Of a stretch of 32,832 nucleotides of DNA, positions 17,501-24,400 are shown one piece after another. A program made the translations under genes and the position numbers. Location: the NCBI GenBank assembly GCA_017434085.1, contig JAFRFY010000167.1, positions 1 through 32,832 of the forward strand, written 5' to 3'. The notes below the pieces were generated by a model. That model worked only from the letters and a program-made list of their open reading frames with translations, made no database searches and was not told the DNA's origin. Source of the stretch: Clostridia bacterium. Lineage in GTDB: Bacteria; Bacillota; Clostridia; Christensenellales; Aristaeellaceae. Numbering within the stretch: position 1 is the stretch's first letter; each line of letters starts with the position of its first letter.

Positions 17501-19337
17501 CCGCAGCCTCCGCGTCGGCCTGGGGCTGCTCGGCCACCGGCGCGGTCTGGAATATCGACATCAGCCCGCGCAGGGACAGGGGATAGGTCTGTTCCTCCGA
17601 CAGGTCCACGGTCAGCGTGTGGTCGTCCGCCACGGGGGACGCAGCCTGCCCGTCGGCACCCTCGGCACCCTCGGCCTCGTCCGACCCGGGCGCGCTGCTC
17701 TCGCCGTCGGTGTCGCCGCCAGCTTCGCCGTCGGTGCTTTCGTCCTCGGTGTCCGCGGCATCCTCGGCGTCCTCGCCGTCCTCGGCGTCCTCGGCGTCCT
17801 CGCCCTCGGCGTCCTCGCCGTCCTCGGCGTCCTCGTCAGCCTTTTCCTCGTCGGCCTTTTCTTCGTCGGACTTCTCCTCGTCGGCCTTTTCCTCGTCGGC
17901 CTTATCCTCGTCAGACTTCTCTTCGTCTACCTTTTCTTCGTCAGATTCTTCCTCGTCAGACTTTTCTTCGTCGGCCTTGTCACCCTCGGCCTCGCCGTCC
18001 TCGTCGGCTTCGTCGATCTTGTCACCCTCGGCCTCGCCGTCAGCCTTCGCCGCGACGGCCTCATCCCCGGCTTCTTCACCGGCATCGGTGACCGCCGCGT
18101 CCTCGTCGGCGGGAACATTCTCGTCAGCCGCGTCCTCGTCGGCGGGAACATTCTCGTCAGCCGCGCCCTCATCGGCGGGGGCATTCTCGTCGGCGGGGGC
18201 ATTCTCGTCGGCGGGGGCATTCTCGTCGGCGGGAACATTCTCGTCAGCCGCGTCCTCGTCAGCGGAGACATCCTCGTCGGCGTCCCCGGCCATATCCTCG
18301 GCGTCGTCGCCGATCTCTACATCATTATCCTCCTCGACGGTGCCATCCTCGCTCCCGGCGGCAACCTGCGCGTCGTCCGCCTGCGCGTCGTCGATGTCCT
18401 CGGCGTCGTCCGCGGTATCCTCCTCCGAATCGGTGAGGTCGACCTCGTCTGAAGACCCTTCCGCCGTCCGGTCGCTCTCCGGGGCGGTGAGCGGCACGCC
18501 GTCGGTCAGCACGGCCACCTCGATGCCCTCGTCGAGTATGAACGCCACCTCGGCCTCGTCAAACTCCCGCGCGGCGTAGATCAGCCAGTCCCCGTCCAGC
18601 GCCTCGACGCCGATGCCGCTCACGGTGCCGTCCTCGTTTTCGACGGCGGCGACGTCCTGCACGCGGGCCAGGTCCAGGCCCATCGCGCCGGCGAGCTCGC
18701 TGGCGAGTACAAATTCACGGTTCCTGATGCTGTAGGTCGGGGTGCCGGGCGCTTCCTCCCCGGCGTCCTCCGCGATTTCACCGTCCACGGCGGTATCGTC
18801 GCCCTCGGTAATATCGCCGCCCTCGGCGGTATCGCCGCCCTCCGCGGCATCGCCATCCTCGGCGGTATCGCCATCCTCCGCGGCATCGTCCAGCGTCAGG
18901 CCGTCGAGCTCATCCACCGCCGCGTCCACGGCGCCGGACTGTATCGCGTCGCCCGCGTCTTCCGCGGAGCCTTCCTCCGGGGTCGCGCCGTCTTCCGTCA
19001 AGCCGCTGTCAAGCTCCTGATCGTCCGCCTCGCAAACCTCCGTATCCACGGCCTCCGCGGCCACGGTCCCCTTCGGGCGCTCCTGATAGCAGGCGTCCGT
19101 GTGGGCGTGCGCCTCCAGGCCGCAGACGAGGTTCCCCGCCTCGTCGAAGCACTCCGCGCCGTGCTCGTGCTCCGCAATGCCGCAGCTGGGTATGCGCTCC
19201 AGCGTGTCCGCGTTCATTTTCAGGGTGTTGATCGTGAGCAGCAGCACGAACACCGAAAACAGGGAAATGAACCTCCGAAGCGCGCGCTTCTGCCTGAATT
19301 TCCGGAACACCTCGTTTAGACGATCATTTCTCTTCAT
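11511..19337 (-). CDS. Giant acidic LPXTG-anchored surface protein with Cys-His motifs and Cna-B/SpaA domains
   Basis: This 2608-residue cell-wall protein has an N-terminal basic stretch and a hydrophobic export segment (FISLFSVFVLLLTI, about 23-36). Two copies of C-x4-H-x-H-x3-C (C52-C63 and C72-C83) follow. A highly acidic low-complexity region runs from about 90 to 730, interrupted by a small ordered segment near 205-300; it has ADENAPADEN and DEEKSDEEK repeats. Three related beta-rich repeats start near 805, 995 and 1277, each with an ARFFDI-like core and ending in a SFSIYGVV-like strand. A long unique region spans about 1400-2190. A Cna-B-like segment near 2190 and a SpaA-type domain near 2450 (TITIKKTDKN ... 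LTEVQAPAGY, with isopeptide Lys and Glu) precede LPATG at 2575, a membrane segment and the tail KRRAD. GTG 19346 is in frame but overlaps the ribosome binding site, so ATG 19337 is chosen. The sortase and binding partner are not in the window. Confidence 0.9.
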   Translation of the reverse strand: MKRNDRLNEVFRKFRQKRALRRFISLFSVFVLLLTINTLKMNADTLERIPSCGIAEHEHGAECFDEAGNLVCGLEAHAHTDACYQERPKGTVAAEAVDTEVCEADDQELDSGLTEDGATPEEGSAEDAGDAIQSGAVDAAVDELDGLTLDDAAEDGDTAEDGDAAEGGDTAEGGDITEGDDTAVDGEIAEDAGEEAPGTPTYSIRNREFVLASELAGAMGLDLARVQDVAAVENEDGTVSGIGVEALDGDWLIYAAREFDEAEVAFILDEGIEVAVLTDGVPLTAPESDRTAEGSSDEVDLTDSEEDTADDAEDIDDAQADDAQVAAGSEDGTVEEDNDVEIGDDAEDMAGDADEDVSADEDAADENVPADENAPADENAPADENAPADEGAADENVPADEDAADENVPADEDAAVTDAGEEAGDEAVAAKADGEAEGDKIDEADEDGEAEGDKADEEKSDEEESDEEKVDEEKSDEDKADEEKADEEKSDEEKADEEKADEDAEDGEDAEGEDAEDAEDGEDAEDAADTEDESTDGEAGGDTDGESSAPGSDEAEGAEGADGQAASPVADDHTLTVDLSEEQTYPLSLRGLMSIFQTAPVAEQPQADAEAAAEADAPQADADAEAEADAPQAEEEAAPAEPVEAEAEAVEPQADTEATEVGTVEDAVVEAVQEETLVGSEDMAEPEAGEAVEVSDIEAAVEEYVQSEAVEAAAAEVEVTMAAPEPVVAAPEPVIDPEAALALSIEYDETLLSVEETGEDWLITPVAAFERTELTVGGVYTIAFINFTVEAPVAMPAQTFEGATDYITVKVEAGEGAFPEGTTMQLADIEDENVLSDIGDAAVTEDFVEVKRVHAVDITFRDAEGNEIEPLIPISVVMSVREIEQDQQTVVVHVDDEGNAAVVEETEVPAADVQPEAPADEAQAEAPAADAAQDDAPAAAEAEGGEIAPVAAEAVIEEASEERVAFMADAFSIYAMVVTQKIETKVITAEGETYNITVSYGPEAQIPMGATLSVSEIEGDAAQGYLERTEETLDKAQVVTRARFFDIKIMDGETEVQPAVPVTVQAVLANDARDEAENADAVPCAVHFADDTVEQPDVVEAAETGETVVFRAASFSVWGVVYTVDFHWTVNGETFDYSIPGGDCASLRDLLGLLNMVADDPETEANELDDFMAAIESVTFSDPGLVLVHKIEEDTTVGALRAALEVESEYSAALTDEQRAEIDARELAAGDWALFSLKPFSTPETLTINMDNGDTFAIAVTDAQITTRVLAADGQTYKITLTFGPEAEIPLDAELKAEEILESEKPGLYTWYMMKAGEVLYTDLFNPINDARFFDIEILSNGEKIEPEGIVSVSIALESETEQADNLTKVIHYEEDGPVVMNSWEEDNASIKFETESFSIYGVVAVPSNSPTGISDLAGRRFTMQHGNNYVTSTSVQDTVKKLGKSTNSNDAAVWQFEGTYLENRYYISTIVNGSKKYLYFDRNSNDNAHALLSDVPQMFGVSDTGDGTYALCGYYEFGDQKAEYYLNEFGGSGGNGFAGWHERSNNYDRMKLNFNSQPLLYGREYMIVLEKNEKYYVVLNDGTLEEVLRWYEENGQQKVEVSRPMMWKYESSGNNYNDVYITHQAFARTTDWASVADTWYYRYLTPSGNTDGTIGINTDKVEKVGQPNQATDAANAALKANSAVQYDASNKTIKSMYNNQYLSVDGNGKNMTAVSSVGEAAKVYFLTMDQFRVEHANDTIRKYNLVNHIDIEINATARLTVPLGNTKVYDASHKEINIDGDRILHLQEKVLVTPQDLKNASIEAYTKNDNGVKNPLDDAYTITGYSGNAPMGITDSQVRVEGRFLVSTYFNAKENSSDQKNNIYSTDGGVDSSYHREQRYNNRVFYDLSTKKEVRFYLTYDDPVSGQTIQLCDARGNALYIDSIVELTGSFDYWDPNNACPVLHEGWNADNDFITDWKERNILYTGTSGMDFTIGSDGSGKLNKPGIQITKYIYDEAGNQIKLLQPTESTFDIYQKNINQSASPDTIRNDYTNVVRNVNVGTFNQQMDDNTLVDTTKPEERNDIYGGYTNTHSVQVDVAKSGTGSDYDYSVTPGMIYIKERADSIQDTITDENGKTWEYQYTVIKTEYIKREANDTTDRYHFTRKMTEKNEYNSVPEVAGYYYKDENNDTSNPNNSDSLDFYVYNVYRPAKTSVVVHKAWEQNGEPYSPEAGTTADIYLGRYKLTPKADYTSADNETKARVMIYQTNYNPKNAVWFENNRDLRPGDTLDITFGHQYHEVVRYSINGVSEQPFPVYDDDNKPSDWVYDTIIVTIPSDGKLIIALDDEWGGVAGKITVKRGNDVIASIDDGDVPDSPYENPDMVYTIEKDANDKPLEFGPVKLPSANTWTGSVENLDPYDENGNQYRYFILREECNKEGTLLVVGKAENGEVLTSDGMEDDPPLTATNQVPATTITIKKTDKNSQPLPGAVFRLSMNKNGSWVTIKDNITVAVPEEGTDATASVPNLFDGRYKLTEVQAPAGYIILNQEIYFNIQNGNISLRKENGATADGEAYNNMVAVGDGTMFTVQNEPGVSLPATGGMGTGVVYLAGGLLTLLALALLITKRRAD
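17840..18260 (-). repeat. In-frame tandem DNA repeats in the acidic region of the surface protein
   Basis: The unit GCATTCTCGTCGGCGGGG (18 bases) occurs at 18181, 18199 and, with one change at its end, 18217. It is flanked by longer blocks that alternate CGTCAGCCGCGTCCTCGTC with CGGCGGGAACATTCT. A second set, 15 bases long (variants of TCCTCGTCGGCCTTT), fills about 17840-17970. Both periods are multiples of three, so copy-number change would lengthen or shorten the protein without frameshift. Confidence 0.85.
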
Positions 19338-19538
19338 CGCAATCACCTTTCAACCACCGGTCGGGTACAGTGGAAATATATGACAAATTCCCCGAGTCAA
19401 GCCACAACCCGAGGGTTTTTACCTATTGCAACGTGCGGGGCGTCGATCCGCCCGCGCTTACCGATTCAATGAGATTTGTGTGTGTCCAGCGTTTCGAATA
19501 CGTTTTCGTAAGGTCAGATACCTATATCTCTACATATC
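19338..19538 (-). promoter_or_regulatory. Long untranslated leader of the giant surface protein gene
   Basis: About 195 bases separate the predicted transcription start near 19532 from the ATG. AAAGGTG is seven bases before the start codon. CCCGAG occurs twice as a direct repeat at 19391 and 19408. I looked for a c-di-GMP riboswitch (GEMM) core and did not find a convincing one. The length alone suggests post-transcriptional control. Confidence 0.4.
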
Positions 19539-19567
19539 ATTCTATGCGTTTTGCTCGATTATTTCAA
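19539..19567 (-). promoter_or_regulatory. Candidate promoter of the giant surface protein gene
   Basis: On the minus strand TTGAAA (19562-19567) and TAGAAT (19539-19544) are 17 bases apart in an AT-rich stretch. It lies downstream of the terminator that follows the GGDEF gene, so the surface protein appears to be transcribed separately from the signalling cluster. Confidence 0.6.
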
Positions 19568-19783
19568 TGGTCAATATTCTCGATATGGTGTAAAAATCAT
19601 TACCACATCACGGGTTGTCGCAGGGACCGATCGCTCCCCGATCTGCTCGGGAGAAAATGATGACATGGTTTTTATCATAGTTTATATTAGCGTTAAGGTG
19701 TTACACAGACGGTTACGCACCCGATCCTTCCCATATCTTTATCAGATTTTACATACTGTCGTTACGATTCCCGCGCGCGGGGC

Positions 19784-19809
19784 AAAAAAAGCCACCGCCG
19801 CCCGGCGAT
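19784..19809 (-). terminator. Intrinsic terminator after the GGDEF gene
   Basis: On the minus strand the stem ATCGCC/GGCGGT (19804-19809 and 19794-19799) with loop GGGC is followed within three bases by seven T residues. It sits about 30 bases after the stop of the diguanylate cyclase gene. The remaining intergenic stretch to 19568 shows no gene; a small CTCCC/GGGAG hairpin is present at 19633-19652. Confidence 0.55.
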
Positions 19810-19840
19810 TCCGCAAAAGCGACGATGGTCTGTTTTACCC

Positions 19841-21397
19841 TCACGCGGTCTCCTGGTGATTCCGACGTCGGTCGGTTCCGGGGGCGCTGTAATAGCGGCT
19901 CTTGGCGCGGTACATCATCTGGTCCGCCCGGATCTCCAGGCCGTGGATATCGGCGTCGGGATGGTCCCTGCGGGCGGCGTAGCCGACGGATAACGACAGC
20001 GCCTCCCCATACGCCCCGCGCCAGGCGGCGGACCGGCTCCTGATTTCCTCCAGCACCGCCGACGGGGCGTCGGTCATCGCGGTGGCCAGGAACTCGTCCC
20101 CGCCGGTGCGGTAGACCTTTCCGATGGGCCCGATGACCGTCGTGAGGCATTCTGCCGTGGCCATGAGCAGCTCGTCCCCGGCCACGTGGCCCCGGGTGTC
20201 GTTGGCCTCCTTCAAGCCGTTGACGTCCACGGAGAAGAGCACGAAGTCCTCCCCCATGCCCTCTTTCCGAAGCGCCGCCATGTCCGTGTCATAGCCGCGC
20301 CGGTTGGCGAGGCCCGTGAGCTCGTCGGTCATGGAGATGCGGATCAGCTGTTCCTCCCTGCGCTTCTGCCGGTCGATGTTCTGTATGGTATAGATGATGC
20401 GCGCGGGGGCGCCGTCCGGCCGCCGCTCGACCACGATATACTGCGCCCGGAACCAGCCCGTCTCGGCGCTTAAAAACTCCCTGTCCATGCTCTGTACGTC
20501 GTGCATCCGTGTGAGCGCGCCGGACAGGTCGGCGAAATCCGCGAAGGCCTGCCGGCTCTCCGCGGCGATCGAGGGCATCAGCTTCGCGTTCATGCGGGAC
20601 TGGCCGCCGCTGATCGTCCCGGAGGCGTGCCGGTCCGCCGCCCGGGTGTCGCGTATGGCGGTCTCCGTCATGGCGTCGAGGTCGATCAGGCTGGCGTACT
20701 CGTAGATCTCCGACATGGATTCCAGTATGGCCATCTGCGCGTTCATCTGGCGCTTGTTGTCGCTGAGTATGCGGTACTTCTCGATCAGCTCCCGGTAGTA
20801 GGAGGTGGACAGTCGGCACAGGCAGTACCCCGCCACCACCATGATCGCAGTCTCGATGGTAAAGCCGCCCATCCGCCCCGCGAAGTACTGAAACGGCCGG
20901 TCGAAATCCACCCGCAGGCTCGCGTAGTAGGGCGACACGAGCCACACCGACAAGGTCATCATGGCGTAGTTGATCGCCACGGCGATGGCGTAGACCTTGA
21001 AGTCGCAAAACAGCAGGCTGATGAGGGGCACCACGAACCAGGTGATGTAGATGCCGATGTGGGCGCTGTTCATCAGTACCAGCAGCGTGTCGATGGCCAG
21101 AAACGCGATGACCGCCGCGCGCACGGTGTTGCCCTCCCGCATGGTCAGCACGTAGTGGATGCACGAGAGCGACAGCACCAGCAGGGACACGATGACGCAC
21201 GACGCATAGGTGACGCTGTGGAATATGCCGAAGCGTATGGCCAGCATCAGAAGCGGGCCGATCAGTATGGAGAACCTGAGGAACTTGTTGAGCATCAGGT
21301 TGATCTTCTTCTGGTTCTCCTTCAGAAAGGCTTCGTAATCCGTGATCCCGGACTGGAATATCGTCTTTTCATCCCGGCGCTTGACGGCTCTGCTCAC
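19841..21397 (-). CDS. Membrane-bound GGDEF diguanylate cyclase
   Basis: This 518-residue protein has about six N-terminal membrane segments (residues about 35-210), a linker with a divergent PAS-like sensor (about 270-345) and a C-terminal GGDEF domain. The active-site loop is intact, TGGDEF at 431-436, and the metal and substrate motifs FSVDVNGLKEANDTRGH and AGDELL are present, so it should make c-di-GMP from GTP. The RxxD inhibitory site expected just before the loop is absent (GPIGKVYR). The start is GTG 21397, with GGGGGGAG about ten bases upstream; no better ATG is in frame. It follows the permease-kinase gene by 45 bases and is probably cotranscribed with it. Confidence 0.9.
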   Translation of the reverse strand: MSRAVKRRDEKTIFQSGITDYEAFLKENQKKINLMLNKFLRFSILIGPLLMLAIRFGIFHSVTYASCVIVSLLVLSLSCIHYVLTMREGNTVRAAVIAFLAIDTLLVLMNSAHIGIYITWFVVPLISLLFCDFKVYAIAVAINYAMMTLSVWLVSPYYASLRVDFDRPFQYFAGRMGGFTIETAIMVVAGYCLCRLSTSYYRELIEKYRILSDNKRQMNAQMAILESMSEIYEYASLIDLDAMTETAIRDTRAADRHASGTISGGQSRMNAKLMPSIAAESRQAFADFADLSGALTRMHDVQSMDREFLSAETGWFRAQYIVVERRPDGAPARIIYTIQNIDRQKRREEQLIRISMTDELTGLANRRGYDTDMAALRKEGMGEDFVLFSVDVNGLKEANDTRGHVAGDELLMATAECLTTVIGPIGKVYRTGGDEFLATAMTDAPSAVLEEIRSRSAAWRGAYGEALSLSVGYAARRDHPDADIHGLEIRADQMMYRAKSRYYSAPGTDRRRNHQETA

Positions 21398-21442
21398 GGC
21401 TGCATTTCTCCCCCCTGCTTCTTCCCCCCGGCAGTTACCCCT

Positions 21443-24400
21443 TTAACCGGCGTTCTCCGCCGCGTAGATCAGCTCTCCCAGCGCCTTGTAGAGGTTGTTG
21501 GGCTCGATGGGCTTGGTGAGGTGGGCGTTCATGCCCGCCTGGAGCGACCGCTGCACGTCCTCGTCGAAGGCGTTGGCGGTCAGGGCGATGATCGGTATGC
21601 GCCTGGCGTCCGGCCGGTCGAGGGCGCGGATGGCGGCGGCGGCCTCCAGGCCGTCCATCTCCGGCATGCGCACGTCCATCAGTATCGCCGCGTAGGTCCC
21701 GACGGCGCTGTTCTCAAACATCTCCACGGCGATCTTGCCGTTCTCGGCGTGGTCGGCCTCGATGCCCTCCATCTCGAGGATGTCCAGCATGATCTCAGCG
21801 TTGATCTCCATGTCCTCCGCCAGCAGTATGCGCCGCCCGGTCAGGTCCGCCCGCTGCTTTTCCTTGAGCAGGCTCATGTTGTTGCGCCGGGCGATGCGCT
21901 CGAACTCCTCGATGACGTTCGCGGCGAACAGCGGCTTGGTGAGGAAGCTGTCCACGCCCACGCGGTGCGCCTCCTCCTGGATGTCATCCCAGTTGTAGGC
22001 CGTCAGCACCACCACGGTGGTCTCGCTGTCGTACTGCTTGCGGATCTCGGCGGAGGCCTCCAGGCCGTTCATGCCCGGCATGTTCCAGTCCATCAGCACC
22101 AGGTTGTAGGGCCTGTGCTTGGTGTGCTGCACCTCCATCATGCGCAGCGCCTCCTCGCCGCTGGAGGCGACGTCGGCGCGTATGCCCACCTCGTCCAGTA
22201 CCATGCGGGCGTGCTCGGCGGCGATGGTGTCGTCGTCCACCACCAGCACGTACAGGGCCTGGGGGTCGATGGCGCTCTCCTTCTGCGCGCCCTTCTGGTC
22301 GCAGTTTCTCAGGGTGACCGTCACGGCGAACTCGGTGCCCGCGCCCTTCTCGGACTCCACGGCGATGGAGCCGTTCATCATCTCCACGATGCGCTTGGTG
22401 ATGGCCATGCCCAGGCCGGTACTACCGTACTTGGTCTTGTGGCTTCCGTCCTCCTGGGAGAAGGCGTCGAATATCTTCGGTATGAAGGCCCTGTCCATGC
22501 CGATGCCGGTGTCCCTGATGCGGAAGCACAGCGTGGACTGGTCCTCAAAGGCCACCGTGCGCTCCACCGTCAGCGTGACGCTGCCCGGCGCCTCAGTGAA
22601 CTTGACGGCGTTGGACAGTATGTTGATGAGCACTTCCTTGAGCTTCATGTCGTCGCCGATGTAGCTGTCATCGACGTGGTTGATCATGCGGCAGTCGTAG
22701 GTCAGCCCCTTGTCGCGGCACTGGGCCAGCACCATGGTGTTGATCTGCTCCAGCATGCCGCTCAGCGAGAACACCTCCCGGCGCAGCACCAGGCGGCCGG
22801 ATTCAATGCGGCTCATGTCCAGTATGTCGTTGATGAGCTCCAGCAGGTGCCGCGCGCTGCCGCCGATCATCTGCAGGTAGTCCTGGGTGCGTTCGTTGAG
22901 GCTCTCATCCCGCAGGGCGAGGGTGCCCAGCCCGATGATGGCGTTCAAGGGCGTGCGGATCTCGTGGCTCATGCTGGAGAGGAAGGAGGTCTTGGCCTTG
23001 TTGGCCTCCTCGGCGGAGGTCAGCGCCTCGGCCAGGGCCTCGCTCTTGGCCATAGCCTCGCGCATCTCGGCGTCCACGTTGGTGACGCCCACGATGATGA
23101 AGTGCTCGTCGTCCTCCATGCGGGAGACCTTCATACTGACGTAGGTGGGGCCGTTTTCCCCCGTCTGCCGGTAGGTCATCATGAAGGTGTCCTTGCGGTC
23201 CAGGGCATTCATCAGCGTGCGGCGCTCCATGGCGTTTAAGAAGGCCTCCCGGTCGTCGGGCCAGACGCCCTGGGATAGCTCCGCCTTGCAGTCGCTGAAG
23301 AAGTGCCAGCCGCGCCGCATCTCGGACAGGGCGCTGCTCGCGTCGCCCCGGCGGTACTCTATGAACTCCTCCGTGTCGAGGTTGACGTAGAACATGTCGG
23401 TGTAATCCCGGGCCAGCGTCTGGGCGATGTGGGTGTACATGATGCCGGAGCTTCGGGCGTTCTCATACGCCTCCTTGGTCATGGCGTTTTCGTGCTGTAT
23501 GCGCACCATGTCCGTCACGTCCTGGCACATGCCCAGCAGGCACACGCGCCCGGTGGAATCGATGAATTTCAGCTTCGTCGTCTGGAACTGCCGCTGGTTG
23601 CCCGCGGCGTCCGGCACGTCCTCAAAGAATATGTAGGGCTCGTCCATGGACAGGGCGATACGGTCGTCCTGCACGAAGTGGGCGGCGGTCTCGGCGTCGA
23701 AGATCTGGGCGTCGGTGAGCCCGGCCACGCCCTCCGGGGTATCCTTGTGGCAGTAGTTGGCGAAGGCCTGGTTGCACGCCAGGTACACGCCGGTCCGGGC
23801 GTTCTTGGTAAAGGTCAGGCCGGGGATGTTGTCCAGCAGCGCGCTGATGGATTCCTTCAGCTCCGCGATCTTCTTCGCGGCGATGGCCTCGTTCTCCGCC
23901 TCGGTCAGCCGCTCCCCCAGCTTCTGCGTATCCCGGTAGTTGTTCACCAGCATGGTGACGACCAGCAAAAACAGCCCCAGCGACACGGCGGTGTAGAGCG
24001 TGTTGGTGCTGCTGATGGCCTTCGCCTGCTCGTGCAGGTAGCTCACGCGCTCCTCCCCGCCCCCGGCGTCCACATCGTGGTCCGGATGGCTCTGGTGATA
24101 CTGGTAGATGCGCTCCACGGCGTCGTTCGCCGCGTTCTCCGTCTCCCGGGAGACCCACATCATGGAAGCGAACAGCACCAGCACCAGCAGCAGTATCCAC
24201 ACGATCACGCTCTGCCCGTAGCCCAGGTGGTTCTCCGTGCGCATCAGTATCCGGTAGTACACCAGCCCCAGCACCGCCCAGGCGATGAACAGTATGTAGG
24301 ATTCCGTCTCCATGGCGTGGAAGGGCAGAAGCCCCGGGATCAGCAGAAGCAGCATGAAGCACACCATCAGAATCAGGCCGAGTACGCCGGTCACCTGCTC

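Noticed and set aside
18100-18260. CRISPR-like array
   Set aside because: The repeats are contiguous without unique spacers, keep a period divisible by three and lie inside a coding frame.
15060-18452. Open frame of about 1130 codons on the plus strand opposite the surface protein
   Set aside because: It is antisense to the acidic repeat region; its length follows from GC-rich repeats lacking stop codons on the other strand. There is no ribosome binding site, and the translation has no recognisable domain.
19338-19538. c-di-GMP riboswitch upstream of the adhesin
   Set aside because: I looked for the GEMM core on the minus strand and found no matching conserved stretch; only the context favours it.
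19621-19660. Possible tRNA or small structured RNA
   Set aside because: Only a single CTCCC/GGGAG hairpin is present; no cloverleaf can be drawn.
19370-19860. Short plus-strand open frames upstream of the surface protein
   Set aside because: No ribosome binding site or recognisable product; the region is better explained by the promoter, leader and terminator on the minus strand.
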